A stretch of DNA of 64,000 nucleotides from Sorex araneus (Eukaryota; Chordata; Mammalia; Eulipotyphla; Soricidae). The notes under the pieces are model-generated. The model made no database searches and was not told the origin of the DNA. It worked only from the letters and a program-made list of their open reading frames with translations. Location: assembly GCF_027595985.1 (NCBI RefSeq), contig NC_073303.1:368569386-368633385 (forward strand). The letters are read 5' to 3'. Of the stretch, positions 32,400-43,070 are shown piece after piece (positions within the stretch are counted from its first letter, which is position 1; each line of letters starts with the position of its first letter). A program made the position numbers and the translations under genes.

Positions 32400-33134
32400 A
32401 CAAGGGTTAGGAGAGGGTTAGCTTCTTAAGGATTCCCCCCCTGGATATTCCATTTTTCTCATCCTAATTTGTGGTATACCCCAGACTTACATAACTCTAC
32501 AATCCAACACAACAATGTGTGTGTGGGAGGGGGTCAATATTCAAACAAATGGCTCTGGGGAAGACACAACACCTGTAGGTGGTCTAGTAGACTTGACATC
32601 CGTCCATTCTGATGAACATGCCGAGTTGCCAACTCCATCCACCTTGAGCAGACATTTAGGGGAAAAGGAAATGACTTTATTAGTGGAAGACAGTTGAGTT
32701 GGAACAGCTCATTAAAAGGGTTTAGATGGGCAGGAAGGAGAGCACAGAGCCTGTCCCGCAGCAGTCGTAAGAATCTAAGTGCAGACAGCGATGACATCTG
32801 CGAAGAAGAGAGCACAGCCACCCACTATTCTGAAACTGTCAGAGCCATCCAAGCAGGAATTACTCAGCAGACATGGTGACTCATCCCCTGATCCATTCAG
32901 CAAAGACTGACCAAGCAGCCAGCCCTCCACTAGGCTCTGGGGGATGCCACGGAGAGTGCGAGGCAAGGAGAGCTCACGACCTCTGTCAGTGATACCTCCT
33001 CTGGCAAAGTCTCCTGGAAGGGCGGGAGATGGCTCAAAGGCTGCTTTGCACGCAGGAACCCCAGGTTTATTAAGGGCACTGTGGGGTCCCCCAGAATGCA
33101 GCCCAAAGTTAGCTCTGTCCCCCCCAATATGACC
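32400..33134. other. Single-copy sequence
   Basis: No gene or repeat recognised apart from a possible SINE head-like segment at 33015-33120 ('CGGGAGATGGCTCAAAGG'), which is too weak to call. Confidence 0.4.
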
Positions 33135-33347
33135 AGTTGTGGAGAAGAAAGGGAAGGAAGAGAAAGAAGGAAAGAGAAAGGAAGGAATGAAGGAAGAGGG
33201 AGAGAGGGAGGGAGGGAGGGAGGGAGGGAGGGAGGGAGGGAGGGAGGGAGGGAGGGAGGGGGAAACAGGGAAGGAGGAAGAAAGCAAGCAAGAAAGTTAA
33301 GGAGGAAAAGGAAAAGAGAGAAGGGAGGTAGGGAGAGAGAAAAAAAA
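33135..33347. repeat. Purine array, GGGA core
   Basis: GAAGG/GAAAG units surround about 17 GGGA units (33200-33262). Strong strand asymmetry, all purine on plus. Confidence 0.92.
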
Positions 33348-33999
33348 TCTCTCCTGATTTAGCCCCATGATAGCTAATTATGCTTCTCTTTAAGAGTTAC
33401 ATATTTAGCCCAACCCCTTCTCTCTTTTTATAGCAGAAAACCATTTTTTTCAGAATTGTAATTTACACCATTCTGTAATTAACAGTGGTCTCCAGGAGAG
33501 TAAAAACCACCCAATACCTGTCTGGAGAAGATTGGGGAGCAGCACCGGGATTTGGGAGGCAGAGCCTTGGATGAAGGTGCCATCTGCGGAGGGAGGAAGA
33601 GTCTCCTGGGGAAGGTCAGGCCGCGTTCTGGACCGCCTGGCATAAAGCAAGGCGGAAGTCACTGGTCCTAGTGCTGGGGTCAGGGGGAGAGTTTAATAGG
33701 AAGCTTAGCTGTGCAGTAGGGGACTGACGTGTTTAAAAGACATAAAAACTTTATAGAAATTTATGGAAGTACGGAGAGTCTTTATATTGCCTATATATCG
33801 AGTATATTTGAAGGTAGATTTTACAGCTATTGACTTCATTCTGTGAAATTTATATTTCTAGTAAAATAAGGTTTTATGAAATGGAAAATTGATCTATCTT
33901 TCATGCGTGTGTTTTGCATATGTTTATAAGATCCTGTCTCTGTCTCTGCAGTTCCCTGCACGGGGGCTCAGGAGGTACTGCCCTCTATCCCTGTGTGAC
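33348..33999. other. Single-copy AT-rich sequence
   Basis: Contains 'GATAGCTAATTATGC' and 'CTGTAATTAACAG'. No repeat or gene recognised. Confidence 0.4.
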
Positions 34000-34760
34000 A
34001 GCAGCATGCCCCCGTCCGTCCCCAAACTGATTCTGAAATGCCTCGACGAGACCAACTCACTAATAATGGCCATCTATGTTTTTGCTCAATTTGGGCATTT
34101 TGGAACTAAAAATCAGTACCACTTAGAGTCCAAAGAGCTTAGACTTGACTCCCATTTAGTATTTTACCAAATGCATGTTTTGCTGACATTGTGAGGCTCC
34201 CGGGGTGCTTTTGCATATGCAAATTGTTGAAATTCCCTCAATTTGGAGAAAGGATATTCATGATCAGTACTGCCTTGGATGATCGTGTTTTTGTTAATTG
34301 CTGCTCTTCTTGCTTCTTAATAGCAAATTATTGTTAGTTTTGCTCATCATTATCAATTTGGTTTGTTGTGGGTTGTTTTTAACCCCACAGTACGCAGTAA
34401 TGAATATTTATGAATTTTTAGACTATAATTTTCTCAAACTACTCTGGCTGTGTGCTGTGTTCAAGTATGAATCACCCACAGCCCTGTTGCTGAAACAGAT
34501 GTATGCATCACCAGGCCCCGGTTTGCTAATTGAGAACATTTCATTGGTAATGTGTGCGGTACAAGGGATTTTAGCATGCAAAGTACTTGCCATGTACCAC
34601 CAAGGTAAATCTAATTCAAGTACTGGGCAATTTTACAATTCCATGAGATCATTGTAAAACAGAAGACAAACACGTAAGCTAATGCTTTGTTCTTATTACA
34701 GAACTAATAAGTGCTCAAGGAATTTTGGGGCATGATATTCTAATTATCTGGGATAAGTCA
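34000..34760. promoter_or_regulatory. Candidate developmental enhancer (conserved-looking block)
   Basis: About 750 bp of repeat-free, AT-rich DNA. A perfect 14-bp palindrome TTTGCATATGCAAA at 34210-34223 contains a POU octamer ATGCAAAT (34217-34224). Many homeodomain-type cores surround it ('TTTGTTAATTGCTGC', 'GCTAATTGAGAAC', 'ATTTATGAATTTTT'). The 119-codon frame at 34298-34657 has no family resemblance. Enhancer role is inference. Confidence 0.35.
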
Positions 34761-34907
34761 ATTTATCAATTGTTATTCAAAATCATACTTTTCGTGGTTG
34801 GTCTCAGTTCTACCCAGTGTTAACAGATATTCCTCACATCATGGGTTATTTAAATATATCGGGAGCGATGTATACTACATTCTGCTTTTGAATGTTTGGA
34901 ATTGAAA

Positions 34908-35043
34908 GATGGCTCAAAGGTCAGCTGTGCTCAGGGGTCACTCCTAGTGGCACTTGGGGAACCACACACGGTGCTTGGGATTGAACCCAAGTGGACATCT
35001 TCAAAGCAAGCATTCAAGCTGCTCTACTACTTCTCCAGTCCCA
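34908..35043 (-). mobile_element. SOR-like SINE, old
   Basis: The plus strand shows 'GTGCTCAGGGGTCACTCCTA', 'GCTTGGGATTGAACCCAAG' and 'CTCTACTACTTCTCCAGTCC'. Confidence 0.85.
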
Positions 35044-36289
35044 CAAAAGTGAATTTCTGTGTCAACTAGGATAGGTCATAAGTACCCAGACATTTTAGCA
35101 AGCACTGGTCTGGATATGGTGACCACATAATGATGTTAATTTGTGCGAAAAGCAAACTGTTTTGCACTCAGCTGAAGAAGTATCTTAGAAGGCAAAAGAA
35201 GAGGGCACTTAGGAAGAGGAAGGTCCACTACAGTCTCACTCGGCCAGGGCCACTCTTCTCTGCTCTGCTGTCCACTGACCTTCCCTGGGGATTTTGGATT
35301 TGCCAGGCTCTGGCAAGTACACGCGCTAATGCTTAAAAATAAGCCTTTCTATAGCTGGAGTGGAGATGTCTTTATAGCTATCTGCAAACATACCTAAGGC
35401 TTCTGTTTCTCAGAGGATCAATACACGTGGTACAGGCTCCCGAGTTCTACAAAGGAGAAAGCAAAACCTGTTTAACTCAGTGTCTCCCCAGTTTATTTAC
35501 AAAACAGTCTCTGTATTGTACCTATGAACAGCTCCCCATGAGAGCCTGTGAAACCTTAAACAGAGGTTGATCTGTAGTCCGTGGCACGAACACTGACTCG
35601 AAGGGCATCTGGTTCAGGGAATAGTGCAAGTGCTGGAACAAAAGATCCCGTGTGTCCTTTTCTTTGGCACACGGAACAGGCAGAAGGAAATAACCAACAA
35701 CGGGTTCTGTGAGAGCACGGAGGCAAACACCCTTGGAGCTGGCTGATAGAAATACTGACCCCGCATTTGTGGAAGGTGCCTTGGTGGGTGTTCTTTGGAT
35801 TGACCAGCCATCCGGCAGGACGGTCAACTGCAGTAACATGGCACAAGGCAATACACACATGATAGGGAGCCTGGCACAAAAGCCAGTGTTGCCCCCTTGG
35901 TGTTTCATGGTCCCTTCCTGAATGCTCCCATAAATCGTTCCCACTGACCCCAATTTATGCTTCAGATCCGATCCCAGAAGTCAACTCCTTCCAGAAAGCC
36001 TTTCTGAGTTATCTCCTTCCCAGCCCCAGGTCAGCACTTTCCTTGTTGCAAACTATTAAGCACCACCACACAGCTCAGCTCAGCTCTGCTTTGATGGGAA
36101 ACAGCTTATGTATGAGACGCTTCCAAGCCAGCAGCCACTCTCCTCATCTCCAAGACCCCAGTATCTGGGGCCAGTGGGACAGTAAAGGCACAGTGACTGA
36201 GGGATCTTTCTTTGCTCTCCTTTCCCTCCTGAGATCCTTTCTCTGAGGTCTAATCAGAGTCCTTTCCTCTACTCAGATCTCTCTGAAGA

Positions 36290-36291
<2 letters not shown>
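35044..36291. other. Single-copy sequence
   Basis: No gene or repeat recognised. The 143-codon minus frame (35522-35953) overlaps others on both strands and matches nothing I know. Confidence 0.45.

Positions 36292-36376
<85 letters not shown>
36292..36376. repeat. Compound TG-GA microsatellite
   Basis: About 28 TG units run straight into about 14 GA units. Confidence 0.94.
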
Positions 36377-36377
<1 letters not shown>

Positions 36378-36379
<2 letters not shown>

Positions 36380-36532
36380 GGCCTCATCTCACCAGGTTAA
36401 CCCGTGCCTCTGTGCTCACTCAGGGGTCACTCCCAACGAGGATCAGGGGAACTATATGTGGTTCCGGGAATCAAACCTGGGTCATCTGGATGCAAGGTAA
36501 GCACCTTATCCACTGTACTTTCTCCTGGTCCC
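36378..36532 (-). mobile_element. SOR-like SINE, old (first of three)
   Basis: The plus strand shows 'TGTGCTCACTCAGGGGTCAC', 'CCGGGAATCAAACCTGGGTC' and 'CACTGTACTTTCTCCTGG'. Confidence 0.85.
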
Positions 36533-36547
36533 CTTTATCTGGTGTTT

Positions 36548-36722
36548 TCTTTTTTCTTTTTTTAGCTTTGAGAGCATACCCAGTGGTGCCAGGGCTTACT
36601 CCTGGCTCAGGAAGCACTCCTGGCGGTGCTTGGGGGACCATATGTAGCACTGGGGTAAAACCCAGGTCAGCTATATGTATGCAAGGAAAGTACCTTAACC
36701 CCTGTCCTACCTCTCAGGCCCA
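36548..36722 (-). mobile_element. SOR-like SINE, old (second of three)
   Basis: The plus strand shows a T-rich start (complemented tail), 'GGGGGACCATATGTAGCACT' and 'CCCTGTCCTACCTCTCAGGC'. Confidence 0.86.
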
Positions 36723-36844
36723 AGATCTTGACTCTTTAGTGGGGAGATATATGCCAGGAGTCCATGACACACATATACCCATGCCTGAGTACAAACACAT
36801 GCATGCATCTACAGATTCATTTTTGCAAATAAATCTGTTCTTGT

Positions 36845-36979
36845 TTTAGGGCTTTTCCTGGCTTTGCACTCAGGAATTACTCCTGGTGGTGCTCGGGGAC
36901 CATCTGGGGTGTTGGGGAGCAAACCTGGGCCAACTACATGCAAGGCAAACACCCTACCACTGTACTATTGCTCCAGCCC
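36845..36979 (-). mobile_element. SOR-like SINE (third of three)
   Basis: The plus strand shows 'TTTGCACTCAGGAATTACTC', 'GCTCGGGGACCATCTGG' and 'ACTATTGCTCCAGCCC'. Its 3' end (low coordinate) lacks the tail, probably truncated. Confidence 0.9.
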
Positions 36980-37583
36980 CTGCTTTTGCAAATAATATTA
37001 AAGCCATTTTTATTAAGTACTCTAGCATGCAGCGGGGTGAGAAAGCAGGGAGCAGGTTTGGGGAATGAGACTGAATCCAATTACAGCTGCATCGTTTTCT
37101 GGGTCAACTAGAATTGTGCAAAAGTTTTCAACCTATAAAAAGAAAAGCAGAGACTCAGTCTAATTCTAGGATCAGTTCCCTTTCCCCCCCAGCTGCCATT
37201 TACCCAGCCGAGTGTTGCACTGTGTCCACTGAACATGGGGTTTCATTTCCAAGAATTACCACGGAAAGCAATAACGCATTGACACGTTGATCGGTTTTAT
37301 TTCAGGAAGTACGGCTGAGGATTTAGGTTCTGCCTTCCCCCCTCAAATCCTTAGGGGGATTCCTTCTCCACAATGCACCCCACTAGGTTGATAGAGTGAT
37401 TGAGACTATATATTATAGTTACATAGGAACTATATAACTATATAGAGTTATAAGCATTTATAAGACTGTAAATGCAATCTGGTCCTGGGCTGGAGGAGCT
37501 AAGATCCAGATACACAAAGACTCTACTGCAAATGCACTTCCCTAGTCGGTGCAAAGCTCCAGACGGAGCAAGGAGGTCTGACA
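36980..37583. other. Single-copy sequence
   Basis: No gene or repeat recognised. A minus-strand AATAAA at 37296-37301 is a possible alternative, more distal poly(A) signal for RNF152 but has little support. Confidence 0.4.
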
Positions 37584-37594
37584 AGAGGGAACCA

Positions 37595-37778
37595 AATGGA
37601 AGGCTGGAGCCATAGCACGGTGGGTAGGGCGTTTGCCTTGCATGCACCTAAACTGGGTTCAAATTCCCAGCATCCCATATCCCCAGCACGGCCAGCAGTG
37701 ATTCCGGAGTGCAGAGTGAGGAGTAACTCCTGTGCATCTCTGGGCAAGACCCAAAAAGGAAAAAAAAAAAAAAAAAAA
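37595..37778 (+). mobile_element. SOR-like SINE with about 11-bp TSD
   Basis: A box TAGCACGGTGGG and B-box-like 'GGTTCAAATTCC', with a small deletion after 'CATCCCATAT' and an A18 tail. The flanking repeats are AGAGGGAACCA (37584-37594) and GGAGGGAACCA (37779-37789). Confidence 0.9.
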
Positions 37779-37789
37779 GGAGGGAACCA

Positions 37790-38529
37790 GAGCTCTACCC
37801 AGCCCCTTTTTCTTCTTCCTCTCCTTGAGACCAGGGAGATCCTCACCAGAAATTCTAAACTACTGAGTACGGAATCATAGTAACCTCTCTTCCTTTCTTA
37901 AATATTGTCTTAATTTCCCCCGAGCAAGCCAGAGCAAGTTTACATTAGCATCCATGCGTGTCAGACCATAGATAACCCCTTCATTAAGAACAGGCCACCT
38001 GCTCAACAAAATTGAAATTCGTTTGTGTTATCCAGAGCTATTCGAAACAAAACAGGATGCTTCTATCAGAAAGAAACAAAAACAAAGAGTTTCCAGAACA
38101 GCCCACCCGCTGATGAAAACACTTATTGAAGGAAACCTTCCTGGCCTCAGAGGCCATTGTCAGTCTGTCTCTCGTCACATAAGAACTGCATTAAGGACAA
38201 TGACAAGGTCCACCTGGGCCCTGACTCACTCAGCATCACTGCTAAACAGTGAAGGTCACAAGTAGGGCCACCAGGAGCCAGCAAAGACAAAACATGTTCT
38301 GACGTAGTTATTACAAATCGATCCTCTGGCTTTTCAGAGAAGCCACTTGAACATCAACTCCACCTAAAATCCTTGGCTCGGCAGTTTCTTGTCACTTGAC
38401 CACCCAAATCTGCTCAAATTCGGAGAGAAGCTGATGATAAAGTTTCCCACCCTCCTCTCCCCTCTCCGACACACACCACCCACCACCCAGATGAAGTGAG
38501 GGGGAAACAATGACCAACACATGAATCTA
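37790..38529. other. Single-copy sequence beyond the RNF152 3' end
   Basis: No gene or repeat recognised. Its right edge (38465-38525) is GT-rich on the minus strand, fitting a downstream poly(A) element. Confidence 0.45.
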
Positions 38530-38549
38530 TTTGAAATCATTTTATGAAT

Positions 38550-38555
38550 TTTAAT
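38550..38555 (-). terminator. RNF152: Probable RNF152 poly(A) signal (ATTAAA)
   Basis: The minus strand reads ATTAAA at 38555-38550. Within 60 nt downstream come TGTGTTGG and a stretch near 38465-38490 containing GGGTGGTGGGTGGTGTGTG, as expected for a GU-rich downstream element. Cleavage would be near 38530. Few AATAAA or ATTAAA signals occur in the UTR upstream of it. Confidence 0.5.
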
Positions 38556-39564
38556 CATAGCAAATGTGTTTGAACAGTAGTCATAAAATCAACATTACCA
38601 CATATACAAAGGACAAGACACCAGTTTGGCATACAAAAATACCATATATTAAAATCGGGTTCATTGGAAAAACTCAGGACTTGCTAAGACACCATCTACA
38701 ACAGAGAGAGCAAGCAAGAATGCTTTAAAGACATTCAGAGTTATAAACAGCAGCTTGATATCCCCCTTACGAAGTCAATATTTGGCAACATTGGGACAAT
38801 ATTTTCTACACAGCCCAGTAGCTCATTAATCTGTAGGGTGGTTTTTGGCCCTTTAAAAAAAGAAAAGCTCCTAAAATCCATAATCCACATAATTGCAAGT
38901 GAAACACGTCCAGAACTTGAGTTATCAGCTTGGGAGCAGCATTCATCTAAGTCGTCGGGCTAGAGCACGAGTTACCAATAGGCTCGGGGGGCCACCACAG
39001 GAGTCGTAAGAACAGTGGGAACCCCAGGCAGCAGCTGCAGGGCTAAGTGAGGAGTTCCCATCCACTCCAAGGTGACACCAGCCACCAATACCCCAGCCCA
39101 CCGCCAGCACTTGGGCAACCATCAAGTGAAACAGGAACAAGTGGCAGAATCAACGTATGACCACCACTGGGAGGGGAACAAAAATACTCCACTAGTCTTC
39201 CCAACAGTGGCCATGAACTCAAGTGAAGGTCCTTGCCATGGTTCTATGGTTTCGAGGTTGCTAGAATTTGTGGGGGGCTCAGCACCACAACTCCAGAGCT
39301 GCCTGTCACATAACCTGGTGTGCTCACAATGACAGAAGGCCTCCCTGGACCCTCTCATCCACTGACCACACTCCTCCTATAACTTTTTAGCATCCCGAAT
39401 GGAGCGACAGGCCCCAGGGGTGAGAGGACACCCGTGCCAGGCAAAATCATTGCTGGTGGGCCTGTGTGTCTTTTGTGTTTCCATCGTGATTGACCTTCAG
39501 CTCCTATTCCATCTTGAAGAAAACAAAAAAATGGTGGTTTGTTTTTTTGTTTTTCATTGTTGTT

Positions 39565-39722
39565 GTTGTTGTCACACCCAGCTCCGCCCAGGGCTTAGTT
39601 CTGCCTCTATGCTCAGGGATCACTCCTGGTGAAGTTCACAGGATCATGTGCTGCTGGGGAATGAACCCGGCTTGGCTGTGGGCAAGGCAAGCACCCTACC
39701 CACTGTGTTTGTTCTCCATCCG
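39565..39722 (-). mobile_element. SOR-like SINE in RNF152 3' UTR, sense to the transcript
   Basis: The plus strand shows 'TCACACCCAGCTCCGCCCAG', 'GCTCAGGGATCACTCCTGG' and 'GGCAAGGCAAGCACCCTACC'. GTT repeats at its 3' end are the complemented tail. It inserted in the same orientation as the gene. Confidence 0.85.
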
Positions 39723-40011
39723 TTCATCTTGGAACTAAAAGTTCCATGATGGGTTTCCCTCACTTTTTATGGAGGCCTCCTCTCACTCACTGAGACTGTG
39801 TGCCGTGCTGTGGCTGTAGAACCAAGGCTGTGTCTACACCTTGCCCCCACAGTAAGAACTGCTTCATGGTTGGGGTGTCCCTCAGGCAGGAAAATCTGCT
39901 CAGGAATGTTCTGAAGCACTATTAGTAGATGCCAGCTACTGTGTTCCCCCCGCTTTTTAGACATGGATGATATAGGCAGCAACTAGCTCCTCTTTAATGG
40001 GTGTTTTTTTT

Positions 40012-40190
40012 TTGGGGGGGGGGCAGAGAGATACTACAGCACGTAATGTGTTTCCCTTGAACATGACCAACCTGGGCTCAATACCCAGCACTCAATGTTC
40101 CCCTGAGCCCACTAGGAATGATCCCTGAGCATACAGCCAGGAGTAAGCCCTAAGCACTTCTGGGTGTGGCCCAAAAACCAAAACAAATAA
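40012..40190 (+). mobile_element. SOR-like SINE in RNF152 3' UTR, antisense to the transcript
   Basis: 'GGCAGAGAGATACTACAGC' head, 'CTGGGCTCAATACCCAGC' B-box region and 'GGTGTGGCCCAAAAACCAAA' end. A T/G homopolymer run (40002-40021) precedes it. It is about 290 bp from the opposite-strand SINE. Confidence 0.85.
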
Positions 40191-42449
40191 TCGAAATATT
40201 TTAAAGGGTGTATGTGTCACCTCTTTCCTTCTTCTAACTGTGCTCCTTCACCACCATCATATTCAATTGTCTACTTCTGGATTCTCAAAATGCAAATATC
40301 AAACTGACAACAAAACATCCCTATGGAAAACTCACCCTTTCTGGAGACTCTAAGAAGCTTTCCTGTAGGTGACTAGCCCTCCTTCCCATGGTGATGACTT
40401 TAGAACATGTTCCAGAAAAATAGGGCTAGCAGACTGACAACCACCCCCAGAAAAACAAAGAAAATACCTAGTATTGTAGACTTCAAGATAGCCCTCAGTT
40501 CTTTGCCCCAAGTATTACTAATTGTCCCTAAAAAGATCATAATATGAACAGTATCAAAAACCTTAGACTAAAACAACAAAGTCCAGCTAATGAGATGAGA
40601 ATTTTCAAGCACCACTACATCATAAGTGAGATATACTTAGTGGGATACCCCAGGCAGTGAGTTTGGAAAAACAAAATCATTTGGCCTGAAAGTACAAGGA
40701 AATCTGAGCAGAAAATTGGAGCCACATTGCAAGAGTTCAGGATTAATGGTGCTCTATATACAACCACTTCAGCAGTGTCAACCAATAAGCTCTTTTGTAA
40801 GCTATCGATAAGCTATTTTGCAAGACAAAAATTAAAACCCCCACCTGCTTGTTTCTCTCAATGATCGGTGCCTTTCTACTGTAATGTATACAGTGGAACA
40901 ATCTCTGCATATAAATGAAAGTTTAGACAGAGACACACCAAAAGGTGGCTGGCCAGTCCTAACATCCACAGCATTTAAAAAAAGGCGAGCATCTCAAGAC
41001 AGTGTTACATAACCCCCAAACTGGAAAGCATTAAGTTTTTATACTTGAATTTAACTCCAATTACAATCGTGTATTTGGATTACATAGCTTTCTATACAGA
41101 TTCACACGGTGAATCAATTATGTCAGAGAAATCAAAAGGTTAAAGTTTCACTTATTTTGTAGATGTGTTTGATGTCGACAAAGTTCAGACCCACAAGACG
41201 TCAGCATCTCTGTTGAAATAGACCACTACTTTCAAAACAGTGACTAGGTCATGTTGACATCGCTTTCCTTTTATGGAGTTTCTGTTTGGGTGAGGATTGC
41301 CTTACGGGGGCAATATCGGGTTGAAACGGACTAACTGGCAAAAATCAGTTTCTCCGTGTCAGGATGACAATACTCATGTCAAAACTCAATGCTGACTTAT
41401 CAGCAGCAGCATCTTTGTAAGGAAAAATAGAAATTCAAACCTTTGGCATTTTATCCCTCTCATCTCAATAAACATGAAACCTTCCACTTCCTAGTAAATC
41501 TAAAAAAAAAAAAAAAAAAAACTACCAATTTTGCCAAGAAACAAGAACTTTGAAAGATAGGTTAAAAAAAAGAACAGTCAGACTCATTGATGAGTTCAAT
41601 AGCAAAAAAGAAAAAAAAAAAGCCTACCCAATTCTGCCCAACAAAACACAATGCAAAGCAGTGGTTCACAGAGTGAAACACACTAACCAATTGTGACATG
41701 GTTTAGGTCTTCAAATTTAAAAATCTAGACTAGAATAAATACAGGAAGAGTCAAATCTCTAAAAGCAAATCTCAAGCTGAATTCCCTGCTTCCCTTTACT
41801 CAATTAAAAAACAATCTTATTACCTTAAATAACCCTCAAGTCTTTAAATTTCAAAGTAATTTTTTTTATGCCTTTGTACAAGGCTCTAAATCTCCAATTC
41901 GGTAATAACTTAAATAAAAACCCAATAAGACTAACACAATGTTGAAGCTCACTCTGAAAATAGTACTTTTGTTTTCATCTGGCATCAGAAAAAAGATGTG
42001 GACATTTGCCCACACCATATACAAAGACAAGCTGTCTGACTTCAAGGGCAAATGGCAACTCTATGAATATAAGAAACATGCTTTCTCTTGTATATCGCAC
42101 CTCACCGATGCAGCAATGAAGTTTGGGTCAGATGTCAGATGTGAAGAGGGATTTCATTAGACCTTATTTTTACCTACAACATTTACTTTTTGGCCACAAG
42201 ACCCTAAACATAATTTCACAGTACAGGTCATGCATAGCTGGCAAGTCAAACATTTTAGAGCGACTGTCTAACTACTAATTTTGGACAACAGGTTCACATG
42301 CAGCTAATGATCCAGAGAGAGACAGGGACAAAATAAAGCACTCTTCATCCACTGATCATACGTTGGCCCAAAGTATCTAAGTTACAACCTCAGAGGGCAA
42401 TCAATGAGTTTTTACTGTCATTCTTGAGATCGTCTATTTTTTAAGCCCA

Positions 42450-42478
42450 GAAAGGATATATATATATATATATATATT
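42450..42478. repeat. TA microsatellite in RNF152 3' UTR
   Basis: About 13 TA units, able to form a hairpin in RNA. Confidence 0.9.
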
Positions 42479-43062
42479 TCGGTCAAGTGCATGTACTAGA
42501 CCATAAACCGGTCTTTGTAATCTATTACTCCATTAGCACTTTGATGCTAGATCCCATTGCACAACCATCCAGAACTGTGTTGCCCAACATGGTAGCCACT
42601 AGCCACTCACCAAGTAGAAGTAAAATTAAATGGAAGTCTAATTCTTCGGTCACAGCGACCCTATTTCAATTGCTTAATAACCAATGTGGCCAGTGGCTAC
42701 TGTAATGGGCCATATAAGCAAACGGAACATTCCTGGAATCATTTAAGTTCCAAGCAATGCCAACTGACAGATCCTCAGGGCTGCACCAGCACCAGGTTTA
42801 GCCCACAAGGGGCCCACTCCTAAGTCATATGTAAGATTAAACGTAAAGAAAATGCCTCATAGCTTTCTCATCATAAAAGTACGACTGGAACTGAGAACTC
42901 ATTTGTCTTTTCATTACAACTTATGCCCCAGGTCATGATACAAAAATTTTCCAAAGACAACATTTTTGATAGCACACTTGGCTCTACTTAACATATTGAG
43001 CATTCCCTTGCTTATGTCAAGATCATTAATAAAGAGGAAGATTCATGCTTCTTATAGTTTAC

Positions 43063-43070
43063 TATTTACA
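43063..43070 (-). promoter_or_regulatory. RNF152: Pumilio-type site UGUAAAUA in the 3' UTR
   Basis: The plus strand TATTTACA gives UGUAAAUA in the mRNA, a match to UGUANAUA. Such an 8-mer is expected about once per few kilobases in AT-rich UTR, so function is uncertain. Confidence 0.3.

Noticed and set aside
37296..37301. Minus-strand AATAAA as the main RNF152 poly(A) signal
   Set aside because: A better supported ATTAAA with GT-rich downstream sequence lies earlier at 38550. Using 37296 would add a further 1.2 kb of sequence for which I see no support; kept only as an alternative.
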